Under the pieces are notes generated by a model. It was not told where the DNA came from. It searched no databases and saw only the letters and a program-made list of their open reading frames with translations. The translations under genes and the position numbers were made by a program. A stretch of 64,000 nucleotides of DNA from Streptomyces sp. SLBN-31 (lineage in GTDB: Bacteria; Actinomycetota; Actinomycetes; Streptomycetales; Streptomycetaceae), in contig NZ_VFNC01000002.1 of NCBI RefSeq assembly GCF_006715395.1, positions 3,348,001 to 3,412,000 on the forward strand, read 5' to 3'. Shown piece by piece: positions 8,825 to 17,847 of this stretch. Numbering within the stretch: the first letter of the stretch is position 1; every line of letters starts with the position of its first letter.

Positions 8825-10144
8825 ATGTCGCAGATGCCCCAGTTGTCCGCCTGCCCGAGCTGCGAATGGCCGCTCGAGTCGGGTGACCGTTTCTGCGGTG
8901 CGTGCGGATACGACCTGTCCGCACTGCCGCCACGGCCGGACGACCACCCGACGATCGCGCTGAGCAGCCCGGCGGCGGGCCACGACGGCGTGGACCGGCC
9001 CGTCGCGCCGGAGCCGGCCGGAGCGGGTACCCCCGCGGCCGCCGCGGCGCCGGCCGAGCCGGGCGGCACGGAGTCGGGCGGTGTCCCGCTGCCGCCGCAG
9101 CAGCCGCCGACCGGTTCGCCGGTCTCCCCGGCCTCCGGTGTGCGCTTCGACCGGCCGCCCGAGCCCGAGGAGTACCCGTTGCAGGCGCCCGACCCGCGCG
9201 TCGCCGACCTCTCCGCGCCCGGCGGGGAGCCCACGCTGTGCGTGGCCTGCCGGGCGGGCCGCGTGGACAGCGACGGCTACTGCGAGAACTGCGGGCACGC
9301 CCAGCCCCGGGAACGCGACCACATGGAGCAGGAGTGCGGCCCGCTGGCCGCCGTCAGCGACCGCGGTCTGCGCCACCACCGCAATGAGGACGCCTTCGGC
9401 ATCGGCCACACCGCCCTGCCCGACGGCTCCCCCGCCTCGGTGGCGATCGTCTGCGACGGCGTCTCCTCCGCGACCCGCCCCGACGACGCCTCCTACGCCG
9501 CCGCCCGGGCCGCGAGCGAGTCGGTGCTCGCCGCCCTGCCCCGGGGCACGCACCCCCAGCAGGCCCTGCACGAGGCGATCGTCGCCGCCTCGCACGCGGT
9601 CAACGCCCTGGCCGCCGAGCCCGCCACGGCCCGCGAGCACGCCCCGCACCAGAACGCGCCCGCGTGCACGATCGTCGGCGCCGTCGTCACCTCCGGCCTG
9701 CTGGTCGTCGGCTGGGTCGGCGACAGCCGCGCCTACTGGATCCCGGTGGACCGCTCCTCGCCCCCCGCCCGGCTCACCGAGGACGACTCCTGGGCGGCGC
9801 AGATGGTCGCCGCGGGCCTGATGAACGAGGCCGAGGCCTACGCCGACGAGCGCGCCCACGCGATCACCGGCTGGCTCGGCGCGGACGCCTACGAACTGGA
9901 CCCGCACACCGCCTCCTTCAAGCCGGACCGGCCGGGTGTGGTGGTGGTGTGCACGGACGGGCTGTGGAACTACGCGGAGGGGGCCCAGGAGATGGCCGAG
10001 GCCGTCCCCGCGGACGCCGACCGGCACCCCCTGCACAGCGCCCGGGTGCTGGTGGGTCACGCCCTGGACGGCGGGGGCCACGACAACGTAACAGTGGCCG
10101 TCGTGCCGTTCCCTGCCGTGTCTCAGGGGGCAGGATCGGCCTGA
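8825..10144 (+). CDS. PP2C-type protein phosphatase with two N-terminal zinc ribbons
   Basis: 439-residue protein. A zinc ribbon (CPSC and CGAC near residues 10-30) and, after a Pro/Ala/Gly-rich linker, a second one (CVAC and CENC near residues 140-158) precede a PP2C catalytic domain (about 175-435). Metal-binding motifs are visible: SDRGLRHHRNEDAF, VCDGVSS, VGWVGDSRAYW, VVVCTDGLWNY and GGHDNVTVAVV. It should dephosphorylate Ser/Thr-phosphoproteins with Mn2+/Mg2+. It starts 3 bases after the PknG stop, so kinase and phosphatase are produced together and probably act on the same substrate, for example the FHA protein encoded downstream. The start is ATG 8825; a TTG just before it is a poorer choice. 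Confidence 0.93.
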   Translation: MSQMPQLSACPSCEWPLESGDRFCGACGYDLSALPPRPDDHPTIALSSPAAGHDGVDRPVAPEPAGAGTPAAAAAPAEPGGTESGGVPLPPQQPPTGSPVSPASGVRFDRPPEPEEYPLQAPDPRVADLSAPGGEPTLCVACRAGRVDSDGYCENCGHAQPRERDHMEQECGPLAAVSDRGLRHHRNEDAFGIGHTALPDGSPASVAIVCDGVSSATRPDDASYAAARAASESVLAALPRGTHPQQALHEAIVAASHAVNALAAEPATAREHAPHQNAPACTIVGAVVTSGLLVVGWVGDSRAYWIPVDRSSPPARLTEDDSWAAQMVAAGLMNEAEAYADERAHAITGWLGADAYELDPHTASFKPDRPGVVVVCTDGLWNYAEGAQEMAEAVPADADRHPLHSARVLVGHALDGGGHDNVTVAVVPFPAVSQGAGSA

Positions 10145-10241
10145 GGCCGAGAACGGGGAGGCCCGGCGGACCGGAGGGGACCGGGCCGCTTCAAGTCATC
10201 GCCTCACGGCTGTGAGGTGCGCGAGGGGGATTCGATCAGGC

Positions 10242-11588
10242 ATGGCCAATTTCTCGAAGTCGAACGTGCCGCAGTTCTCGATGGACGTGTACCAGAACGA
10301 GTACCTGCCCGAGGGCGGCCGCGAGGTCAACGCGATCGTCACGGTGACCGCCACCGGCGGCGGCACCGTCGGCAGCGCGGTCAGGGCACCTCAGCTGTAC
10401 TCGCCCGGCCAGGGCCCGTCCGCGGCCGTGGCGGTCATGGTCGACTGCTCCGGCTCGATGGACTACCCGCCGACCAAGATGCGCAACGCCCGCGACGCGA
10501 CAGCGGCCGCGATCGACACCCTGCGCGACGGGGTGCACTTCGCGGTGATCGGCGGCACGCACGTCGCCAAGGAGGTCTACCCCGGCGGTGGACGCCTGGC
10601 GGTGGCCGACGCCACCACCCGGGAGCAGGCCAGGCAGGCGCTGCGCAAGCTCAACGCGGGCGGCGGCACGGCCATCGGCACCTGGCTGCGGCTGGCCGAC
10701 CGCCTGCTGTCCTCCGCCGACGTCGCCATCCGGCACGGCATCCTGCTCACCGACGGCCGCAACGAGCACGAGTCGCCCGAGGACCTCAAGGCCGCCCTGG
10801 ACTCCTGCGCCGGACGGTTCACCTGTGACGCACGCGGCGTGGGCACCGACTGGGAAGTGAAAGAAGTCACAGGCATCGCCTCCGCCCTGCTCGGCACCGC
10901 CGACATCGTCGCCGACCCGGCCGGCCTCGCCGCCGACTTCACGCGGATGATGGAAACGGCGATGGGCAAGGAGGTCGGCGACGTCGCCCTCAGGCTGTGG
11001 ACGCCGGTGGGCACGACCATCAAGTTCGTCAAGCAGGTCGCGCCGACCGTCGAGGAGCTGACCGACCGCCGCAGCGAGACCGGCCCGCGCGCCGGCGACT
11101 ACCCCACCGGCTCCTGGGGAGACGAGTCCCGTGACTACCACGTGTGCGTGGAGGTACCCCCGGCCGGTATCGGCCGGGAGATGCTCGCCGCCCGCGTCTC
11201 CCTGGTCGTCCCGCAGCCCGACGGCACCGCGGAGAACCTGGGCGCCCAGGGCCTGGTTCGGGCCGTGTGGACCGACGACATGACGGCGTCCACGTCGATC
11301 AATGCGCAGGTCGCCCACTACACGGGGCAGGCCGAGCTGGCCCAGGCCATCCAGCAGGGGCTCGACCTGCGCAAAGCGGGAGATTTCGACGGAGCAACGG
11401 CCAAGCTGGGCCGGGCCGTTCAGCTCGCGAGCGTCTCCGGCAACGCCGATACTGCGAAACTGCTTGCGAAGGTGGTGGACGTCGTCGACGCCGCGACAGG
11501 TACTGTGCGACTGAAGGCGAAGGTCGCGGAGGCCGACGAGATGACTCTCGAGACACGGTCGACAAAGACTGTTCGTGTAAAGAAGTGA
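10242..11588 (+). CDS. von Willebrand factor A (VWA) domain protein
   Basis: 448-residue cytoplasmic protein with a VWA domain from about residue 60 to 245. The MIDAS metal site is intact: D68, S70 and S72 in VDCSGSMD, with a downstream TDGRN. The C-terminal part is beta-rich followed by a helical segment (QAIQQGLDLRKAGDFDGATA) resembling a short TPR-like repeat. ATG 10242 has GAGGGGGA 11 bases upstream. It lies between the PP2C and FHA genes. VWA, PP2C and kinase genes also travel together in the TerY phosphorylation triad of tellurite-resistance-type systems, so a scaffold or client-binding role in Ser/Thr signalling is plausible. No secretion signal is present. Confidence 0.9.
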   Translation: MANFSKSNVPQFSMDVYQNEYLPEGGREVNAIVTVTATGGGTVGSAVRAPQLYSPGQGPSAAVAVMVDCSGSMDYPPTKMRNARDATAAAIDTLRDGVHFAVIGGTHVAKEVYPGGGRLAVADATTREQARQALRKLNAGGGTAIGTWLRLADRLLSSADVAIRHGILLTDGRNEHESPEDLKAALDSCAGRFTCDARGVGTDWEVKEVTGIASALLGTADIVADPAGLAADFTRMMETAMGKEVGDVALRLWTPVGTTIKFVKQVAPTVEELTDRRSETGPRAGDYPTGSWGDESRDYHVCVEVPPAGIGREMLAARVSLVVPQPDGTAENLGAQGLVRAVWTDDMTASTSINAQVAHYTGQAELAQAIQQGLDLRKAGDFDGATAKLGRAVQLASVSGNADTAKLLAKVVDVVDAATGTVRLKAKVAEADEMTLETRSTKTVRVKK

Positions 11589-11643
11589 CCGTAGAGACCC
11601 CACGCGAAGTGACCTAGAACGAACGAAGGAGGGACGCGCCGAC

Positions 11644-13002
11644 ATGCCGACCTGCCCGAACGGACACCAGTCGGGTTCCGACGACTGGTGCGAGGTCTGC
11701 GGTCACCGCATGGCCGGTGCCGTACCTCCGCCTCCGCCTCCGCCGCCCCCCGCGGGCGGTGGCTACGGCTTCCCGCCGCAGGGCACCCAGCCCGGCGGCC
11801 GCCCCCCGCACCTGTCCGCCGTACCGGACCCGGAGCCCGAGCTGTGCCCGCAGTGCCGCACGCCCCGCGAGGGCGGGGCGCCGTTCTGCGAGGAGTGCCG
11901 GTGGAACTTCCTGACCAACACGGCGACCTCGTACACCCCGGCCGCCCCGCGCCCGCCGGCCCCCGGCCCGAACGTGCGCTACCAGCAGCCGCCCGGCCCG
12001 TCGTACGGCGGCGGTGACTCCTACGAGTACCAGGGTTCCCGCCCCTCGCAGGTGAACCGCCCCGCCGAGTCGATCCCGTCCTTCGGCAGCGAGCCCTCGG
12101 GCCCCACCGCCTTCGGCAACGACCCCCGGCCGGGCCCCCCGCCCGGCTTCGGCAACGACCCGCGTCCGGGCGCCCCCTCCGGTTACGGCAACGATCCCCG
12201 CCCCGGCGGTGGCCCCGGTTACGGCAACGACCCCCGCCCGGGCGGCCCCTCGAACTTCGGCCCCGACACCTCCCGCCCCGCCCCGCCCGGCCCCGCGCCG
12301 ACCGCGGGCGGACCGGGCGGTCCCGGCGGTGGCATCCCGCAGGCGTTCCAGCAGCCCGGTCCGGGCCCGTCCGGCCCGCCCGCCCCGCCGGCGTTCCCGC
12401 GGGAGACGCAGCGCCCGCCGCAGGGCGGCCCGTCCTTCGGCGGCACCGACGACGACTGGGTGATCTCCCCGCCGTCCTCCGGCCCCGGCGCACCGGGCGG
12501 CCCCGGCGGCGGCTACGGCTACCCGCAGCCCGGCTCCACCCAGGCCCCGCCCCCGCCCGGTCAGGGCTTCCAGCAGGCGCCGCCGCAGGCCGGTCCGGCG
12601 ACCTGGACGGCGACCATCGGGCCGGACCGCGAGTACTTCATGGCGATGATGCAGCGTTCGGGTCCGGAGGCCGCGGGTCTCAACCTGCCCGCGTACTCGC
12701 CCGAGCAGCAGCGCACGCTCTCCGGCAACCAGATCACCATCGGCCGCCGCCGCCACTCCACCGGCGACACCCCGGACATCGACCTGTCGGTGCCGCCGGA
12801 GGACCCGGGCGTCTCGCACCAGCACGCGGTGCTGGTCCAGCAGCCCGACGGCAGCTGGGCGGTCGTCGACCAGAACTCGACGAACGGCACGACGGTCAAC
12901 GGCTCCGAGGAGCCGATCCAGCCCTTCGTTCCGGTACCGCTGCAGGACGGCGACCGGGTGCACGTGGGCGCCTGGACGACGATCACCGTCCGCAGGGGCT
13001 GA
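11644..13002 (+). CDS. FHA domain protein with two zinc ribbons and a repetitive proline-rich linker
   Basis: 452-residue protein. Two zinc ribbons at the N-terminus (C4/H8 with CEVC near residue 18-21, and CPQC with CEEC near residues 68-86), then about 230 residues of Pro/Gly-rich disorder containing four copies of a GNDPRPG-type repeat, and a C-terminal FHA domain (about 350-452). The FHA domain shows ITIGRRR, SVPPEDPGVSHQHAVL and DQNSTNGTTVNG, the residues that bind phosphothreonine. AAGGAGGG upstream of ATG 11644 is a strong ribosome-binding site. By context it is the probable phosphoprotein reader or substrate of the PknG/PP2C pair, analogous to GarA. Unlike GarA it lacks an obvious short ETTS-type N-terminal phosphorylation motif in the part I can read. 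Confidence 0.92.
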   Translation: MPTCPNGHQSGSDDWCEVCGHRMAGAVPPPPPPPPPAGGGYGFPPQGTQPGGRPPHLSAVPDPEPELCPQCRTPREGGAPFCEECRWNFLTNTATSYTPAAPRPPAPGPNVRYQQPPGPSYGGGDSYEYQGSRPSQVNRPAESIPSFGSEPSGPTAFGNDPRPGPPPGFGNDPRPGAPSGYGNDPRPGGGPGYGNDPRPGGPSNFGPDTSRPAPPGPAPTAGGPGGPGGGIPQAFQQPGPGPSGPPAPPAFPRETQRPPQGGPSFGGTDDDWVISPPSSGPGAPGGPGGGYGYPQPGSTQAPPPPGQGFQQAPPQAGPATWTATIGPDREYFMAMMQRSGPEAAGLNLPAYSPEQQRTLSGNQITIGRRRHSTGDTPDIDLSVPPEDPGVSHQHAVLVQQPDGSWAVVDQNSTNGTTVNGSEEPIQPFVPVPLQDGDRVHVGAWTTITVRRG

Positions 13003-13006
13003 GCGG

Positions 13007-13996
13007 TCAGCGGGCCGGCAGGGGCCAGACGTACGGCCCCTCCGGATCGTCCAGCCAGACCCACTCGCCGTCGCCGTGGACCGTGACGCCGTACCGCTCA
13101 CGCCGCGGCATGCCCTCGCGCTCCCACAGGACATAGGCCTCCTGCGGGTCGAGGCTGCCGCGGGTGAGGGCGAACAGGAAACGGAACAGGTCGTCGCCCC
13201 GGGCGTGGGCCGGGATGCCGCCGAGGTGCGCCGGTTCCGGCTCGGGACGGCCCTGGCCGCGCAGCGGCACGAAGTAGGCCGGGGTGTGCAGGAAGCGGCC
13301 CTCGGCGTGGCCCGCGTCGTCGACGGTCAGGGCGATCAGGCCGGTGACGAGCGGGGTCAGGACCCGGGCGCCCGGCGCGCACTGGGCGAGCCAGGCGAGC
13401 GGGACCGAGGTCAGGGTGCAGGTCGCCATGATCCGGTCGAAGGGCGCGCGCTCGGGGACCCCGCGGGCGCCGTCGCCGGTGACGACCACGGGCCGGTGCC
13501 CGGCCGCGGCCAGGTGCTGCCGGGCTGCCTCCGTGATCTCGGGGTAGAGGTCGACCGTGGTGACCAGGTCGTCGTCGCCCAGCCGGTGGGCGAGCAGGGC
13601 CGCGTTGTAGCCGGTGCCGGTGCCGACCTCCAGGACCCGGTCGCCGTCCCGCACCCGCAGTTCGGCCAGCATCTTCGCCATGAGCGAGGGCTGGCTGCTG
13701 GAGGAGACCAGGTCGCCGTCGCGCAGCCGGGTGGCCAGCGGGGCGTCGGCGTACGCGCCGCGCATCCACTTCTCCCGTGCGCCCCGGTCCGGGTTCTCGC
13801 CCCACCGCCGCTCGTAGCCGCCCCGGACACCGACGTAGTAGTACGGCACGAACAGGTGGCGCGGAACCGCCTCGAACGCCTCCCGCCACACCGGGTCGCT
13901 CTCCCAGGCCCCGCTGAGCTCGATCTCCCGCACCAGCGCCGCACGCGCGGTGGCGGCGAGACCCGCCAGTTCGTCGTCGAGGGTGTGCGTGCCCAT
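13007..13996 (-). CDS. Protein-L-isoaspartate O-methyltransferase-like SAM-dependent methyltransferase
   Basis: 329-residue enzyme of the PCMT family. The SAM-binding motif I is VLEVGTGTGYNAALLAHRLG, and the N-terminal SQPSLMAKMLAELRV segment matches the isoaspartate-substrate loop. The C-terminal about 100 residues, ending in a tryptophan-rich WVWLDDPEGPYVWPL, extend beyond classic PCMT. ATG at 13996 is chosen because the translation from there begins like the family; the frame is open for 33 more codons upstream without a better site. Classic members repair isoaspartyl damage, but similar actinobacterial proteins also modify peptides, so the substrate is open. The gene converges on the FHA gene with only 4 bases between the two stops. 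Confidence 0.8.
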   Translation of the reverse strand: MGTHTLDDELAGLAATARAALVREIELSGAWESDPVWREAFEAVPRHLFVPYYYVGVRGGYERRWGENPDRGAREKWMRGAYADAPLATRLRDGDLVSSSSQPSLMAKMLAELRVRDGDRVLEVGTGTGYNAALLAHRLGDDDLVTTVDLYPEITEAARQHLAAAGHRPVVVTGDGARGVPERAPFDRIMATCTLTSVPLAWLAQCAPGARVLTPLVTGLIALTVDDAGHAEGRFLHTPAYFVPLRGQGRPEPEPAHLGGIPAHARGDDLFRFLFALTRGSLDPQEAYVLWEREGMPRRERYGVTVHGDGEWVWLDDPEGPYVWPLPAR

Positions 13997-14072
13997 ACGT
14001 CCACTGTGCACCCGGAGAGCACGGGACCTAAGCCTCAAGTCCTGGTTCCCCGGGTCTGAGAGCATGGGGGGC

Positions 14073-14477
14073 GTGAAAGAGATCCGGCGCGGCACGCTTG
14101 AGACGCAGACCTTCTACGAGCAGGTCGGCGGGGAGGAGACCTTCCGCCGCCTCGTCCACCGTTTCTACGAGGGTGTGGCGGACGACCCCGTCCTGCGGCC
14201 CATGTATCCCGAGGAGGACCTCGGGCCGGCCGAGGAGCGCCTCACGCTGTTCCTGATCCAGTACTGGGGCGGCCCGACGACGTACAGCGACAACCGCGGC
14301 CACCCGCGCCTGCGCATGCGGCACGCGCCGTTCGTGGTGAACCGCGAGGCGCACGACGCCTGGCTGCGGCACATGCGGACCGCCGTCGACGACCTGGGCC
14401 TGTCCGAGGAGCACGAGCAGGAGCTGTGGCGGTATCTGACCTATGCGGCCGGCTCGATGATCAACACCCCGGACTGA
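14073..14477 (+). CDS. glbO: Truncated hemoglobin, group II (GlbO)
   Basis: 134-residue truncated globin. Features of group II are present: FYEQVGGEETFRRLVHRFYEGV at the N-terminus, the YWGGP segment with the group-II Trp, and RHAPFVV with the proximal-helix His region (LRMRHAPF). These proteins bind haem and O2 and are implicated in O2/NO handling. GTG 14073 is preferred because it aligns with the typical family start (M-x-E-I-R-R-G-T); ATG 14064 is the alternative and would add three residues. The ribosome-binding site is weak for either choice. Transcribed divergently from the methyltransferase with about 75 bases between. Confidence 0.9.
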   Translation: MKEIRRGTLETQTFYEQVGGEETFRRLVHRFYEGVADDPVLRPMYPEEDLGPAEERLTLFLIQYWGGPTTYSDNRGHPRLRMRHAPFVVNREAHDAWLRHMRTAVDDLGLSEEHEQELWRYLTYAAGSMINTPD

Positions 14478-14601
14478 AACCGGGCTGAGACCGGTCACGA
14501 TCCGGTCAAGTTCGATCTACAAGCGCTTTCCCGGGACCCCGCGCCTCTGACAGCATCGCCGGAAGGTCCGGACGGCGTCCGGACGGCCACGGGGGGTCGG
14601 G

Positions 14602-17600
14602 GTGACGGGGTTCGGTGCGGTCGCGCGGTTCGTCGTGCTGCGTGCCCGCGCTCACCGCCGGCTCCTGTCCGCCGCTCTGCTCACCGTCCTGCTGACCACG
14701 GCGGTCCTCGCCACCCTCACCGCCTACGCCGGCGCGATCGGCGACGCGGCGCTGCGCCACTCCCTGCGGGACCCCCGCAGTGCCGCCGACAGCGCCCTGG
14801 TCGTCAAGTCCGAGGTGCCCGCCGACCGGCGGGCCGCCGCCGACACCGCCGTACGACAGGCCGCGCGCCGCACCTTCGACGGGCTGCCGGTGACCGTGCG
14901 GACCCTGGTGCGGTCGGGCCCGTACGCGCTGCCCCGCTCACTGCAGCCGCCGGCCGCACGGTCCGGGGAGCCGGACCTCACCTACGTCGCGGCGCTCGAT
15001 CCCACGCAGGTGCGGATCGTCGAGGGCCGGATGCCCCGGCAGGCCCCCGGCGTCGAGGCGGCCCTGCCGCAGAACGCCGCCCGGCGCCTGGGCCTGAAGC
15101 CCGGCGCCCGGCTCACCCTCACCGACCGGCTCGGCGGCCCGAAGGTGCGGGTCACGCTGACCGGCGTTTACCGGCCGGTGGCGGCCGGCGGGCCCTACTG
15201 GCGGCTGGACGACCTGGGCGGCCGCGGCATCACGACCGTCGACTTCACGACGTACGGGCCACTGCTCGCCGCCCCCGGCGTCCTGACCGGCGACAAGGTG
15301 AGCGCCGGGCAGTCCTCCTGGCTGGTGGCCGCCGACTTCTCCACGCTGACCACCGACCGGATCGGCGAGCTGCGCGCCGCGGCCCGCGCGGGCGGCGCGG
15401 CGCTGCGCAGGCAGCCCGCGCTCGGCGGTTCCACGGCCGTGACCACCGGGCTGCCCGACGTCCTCGACCGCGTCGAACGCTCCCTGCTCGTCTCCCGCTC
15501 CACCCTGCTGATCGTGGCGCTCCAGCTGGGCCTCCTCGCCGGCTGCGCCCTGCTGCTGGTGGCCCGGCTGCTGAGCGCCGAACGCACCGGCGAGACGCGG
15601 GTGCTGCGCGCCCGCGGCGCCTCCCGCGCCCGGATCGCCGCGTTCGCCGCGCTGGAGGCGCTGTTCCTCGCCGTGCCCGCGGTGGTGTGCGCGCCGCTGC
15701 TGTCGGGGCCGCTCACCCGGCTGATGGCCGGACAGGGCGCGCTGGCCCGGATCGGCCTGCATCCGGACGTGCCGGCCGCCGGCCGGCCGGGGGTCTGGCT
15801 GGTGGCGGCGGGCGTGGCGCTGGGCTGCGCGCTGGCGGTGACGCTGCCGGCGCTGACCGTCGAGGGGCTGCGGCCCGGGCGGGCACGGGCGCTGCCCGGC
15901 TCGGTGCGGGCGGGCGCCGACCTGGGGCTGCTGGCGGTGGCCGGGGTGGCGTACTGGCAGCTGGGCCGCCAGACCTCCGGGGCCGTCAGCGGCGACCGTT
16001 CGGGCACGCTCGGCATCGACCCGCTACTCGTCGCGGCGCCCGCGCTGGCACTGCTCGCCGGTACGGTGCTGACCCTGCGCCTGCTGCCCCTGGTGGCGCG
16101 GCTCGCCGAACGCCGGGCGGCCGGCGGGCGTGGGCTGACCGCCGCCCTGGCGGGCTGGCAGCTCAGCCGGCGTCCCATGCGCGGGGCCGGACCGGTGCTG
16201 CTGCTGGTCCTCGCCGTCGCCCTCGGCATGCTGGCCATCGGGCAGGGCGCCTCCTGGAGCCGTTCGCAGGACGACCGGGCCGACTTCGCGGCGGGCGCGC
16301 CGGTGCGTGTCCTGGGCGCCGGGGACGGCGGCCCCGGGCGCACCGAGACCTACGCGGCCGTCGCGCACGTACGGCGGACCGCCCCCGCCGTCCGCACCGA
16401 ACTGCCGCTGTCGGGCGACCGTACGGCGACGCTGCTGGCCCTGGACACCGCGCACGCGGCGGACACGCTGCTGCTGCGCCGGGACCTGGCCTCCGAACCG
16501 GTGAGGCCGCTGCTCGCTTCGCTGGGCACGAAGACGCCGTCGGCCGGCGCGAAGGTGCCCGCGCCCACCGCCCGGCTGCGGCTGACGGCGACCCTGCACA
16601 GCACACCGGGCACGGCCACGACGGCGGACGTCACGGTGACCGTGGAGGACGCCTACGGCACCCCGTACCAGATACCGGCCGGTGGCCTGCCCTCCGACGG
16701 CCGCCCGCACACCCTCGGCATCCCGGTGTCCGCCGGGCCGTTGAAGCTCACGGGGGTGCAGCTCGTGCTGCCGGTGCCGGTCGGCAGGGCGGAGCGACAG
16801 CGGCTGACGCTGGGCGCGTTGACGGCCACCGGCACGGACGGACGCGCGCGGAGGATCGATCTGCCCGGCACCTGGAAGGCGGCCTCGTCCAGCGACAGCG
16901 ACGCGTCGGCGCCGGACAGGAGCACCGACCCCACCACGCCGCGGGTGGGTGGGTCCGGATCGCCGACGGTTAAGTTCGGCACCGGGTACCTGCCGGACGC
17001 GATCCACTGGGACGCCGCGACGCTGACCCTGCGGATGCAGGTGGCACAGCCCGCGCCGCGCGAGGTCACGGCGGTGGCCACCGACCGCTTCCTCGCCTCC
17101 GTCGGCGCGCGCGCCGGACAGCGGGTGGACGTGACCGTCGCCGGGGAGAACGTGCCGGTACGGATCGCACGCGCGGTACGGGAACTGCCGACGGCCGGCG
17201 AGGCCGACGGAGGCGCGCTGCTGATGGACCTGCGGTCCCTGAACCGGCTGCTTCAGACCCGGTACGGGACCGGGGTCACGCCCACCGAGTGGTGGCTCGC
17301 CACCGGCCCGGGCGACTCGGCCCGGGTCGCCGCGGCGCTGCGGGCGCTGCCCGACCTGGACCCCGCACAGGTCGTCGTACGGGAGGAGACGGCGGCCCGG
17401 CTGCGGGACGACCCGTTCGGCGCGGGGCCGGAGGCGGCGTTCGCCGCGGCTGCCGGCGTGGCGGCGGCGCTGGCCGCGGTCGGCTTCGCGGTGAGCGCGG
17501 CGGGTTCCCTGCGGGAGCGGGGCGCCGAACTCGCCGTCCTGCGCGCCCTGGGCGCCCCGCGCCGCCGGCTGGCCCGCATGATCGCCGTGGAGCAGGGTGT

Positions 17601-17847
17601 GCTGGTGACGATGGCGCTGGTGGTCGGCACGGCGCTGGGGACCGTACTGACCCGGGCGGTGATCCCCCTGATCGTCCTGACCGAGAAGGCCACCCGCCCG
17701 GTGCCCGCGGTCCTCGTCGAACTGCCGCTGTCCGAGGTGGCGTTGCTCCTGGCGGCGGTGGCGGCGGCCCCGCTGGCGGTGACGGCGGCGCTGGCGGTGC
17801 GGCGGGGCGATCCGGTGGTGTCGTTGCGGGAGCAGGGGGGTGAGTGA
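14602..17847 (+). CDS. ABC transporter permease, FtsX/MacB type (large, two-block)
   Basis: 1081-residue membrane protein. It begins with one helix (HRRLLSAALLTVLLTTAVLATL), a large extracytoplasmic domain (about 50-290), several helices (LLIVALQLGLLAGCALLLVARLL and following), a second extracytoplasmic domain (about 560-900), and a C-terminal FtsX-type bundle ending AVAAAPLAVTAALAVRRGDPVVSLREQGGE. The RERGAELAVLRALGAPRRRL motif is the coupling loop of FtsX-family permeases. GTG 14602 is preceded by a G-rich site. The stop overlaps the next permease by 8 bases. With that permease and the ATPase at 20886 it forms an exporter or mechanotransmitter of unknown substrate. Confidence 0.9.
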   Translation: MTGFGAVARFVVLRARAHRRLLSAALLTVLLTTAVLATLTAYAGAIGDAALRHSLRDPRSAADSALVVKSEVPADRRAAADTAVRQAARRTFDGLPVTVRTLVRSGPYALPRSLQPPAARSGEPDLTYVAALDPTQVRIVEGRMPRQAPGVEAALPQNAARRLGLKPGARLTLTDRLGGPKVRVTLTGVYRPVAAGGPYWRLDDLGGRGITTVDFTTYGPLLAAPGVLTGDKVSAGQSSWLVAADFSTLTTDRIGELRAAARAGGAALRRQPALGGSTAVTTGLPDVLDRVERSLLVSRSTLLIVALQLGLLAGCALLLVARLLSAERTGETRVLRARGASRARIAAFAALEALFLAVPAVVCAPLLSGPLTRLMAGQGALARIGLHPDVPAAGRPGVWLVAAGVALGCALAVTLPALTVEGLRPGRARALPGSVRAGADLGLLAVAGVAYWQLGRQTSGAVSGDRSGTLGIDPLLVAAPALALLAGTVLTLRLLPLVARLAERRAAGGRGLTAALAGWQLSRRPMRGAGPVLLLVLAVALGMLAIGQGASWSRSQDDRADFAAGAPVRVLGAGDGGPGRTETYAAVAHVRRTAPAVRTELPLSGDRTATLLALDTAHAADTLLLRRDLASEPVRPLLASLGTKTPSAGAKVPAPTARLRLTATLHSTPGTATTADVTVTVEDAYGTPYQIPAGGLPSDGRPHTLGIPVSAGPLKLTGVQLVLPVPVGRAERQRLTLGALTATGTDGRARRIDLPGTWKAASSSDSDASAPDRSTDPTTPRVGGSGSPTVKFGTGYLPDAIHWDAATLTLRMQVAQPAPREVTAVATDRFLASVGARAGQRVDVTVAGENVPVRIARAVRELPTAGEADGGALLMDLRSLNRLLQTRYGTGVTPTEWWLATGPGDSARVAAALRALPDLDPAQVVVREETAARLRDDPFGAGPEAAFAAAAGVAAALAAVGFAVSAAGSLRERGAELAVLRALGAPRRRLARMIAVEQGVLVTMALVVGTALGTVLTRAVIPLIVLTEKATRPVPAVLVELPLSEVALLLAAVAAAPLAVTAALAVRRGDPVVSLREQGGE

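Noticed and set aside
6242..10081. A 1279-codon open frame on the minus strand across pknG and the phosphatase gene
   Set aside because: It is antisense to two genes with clear domains, is rich in Arg/Gly/Val/His as expected for GC-skewed shadow frames, and has no motif.
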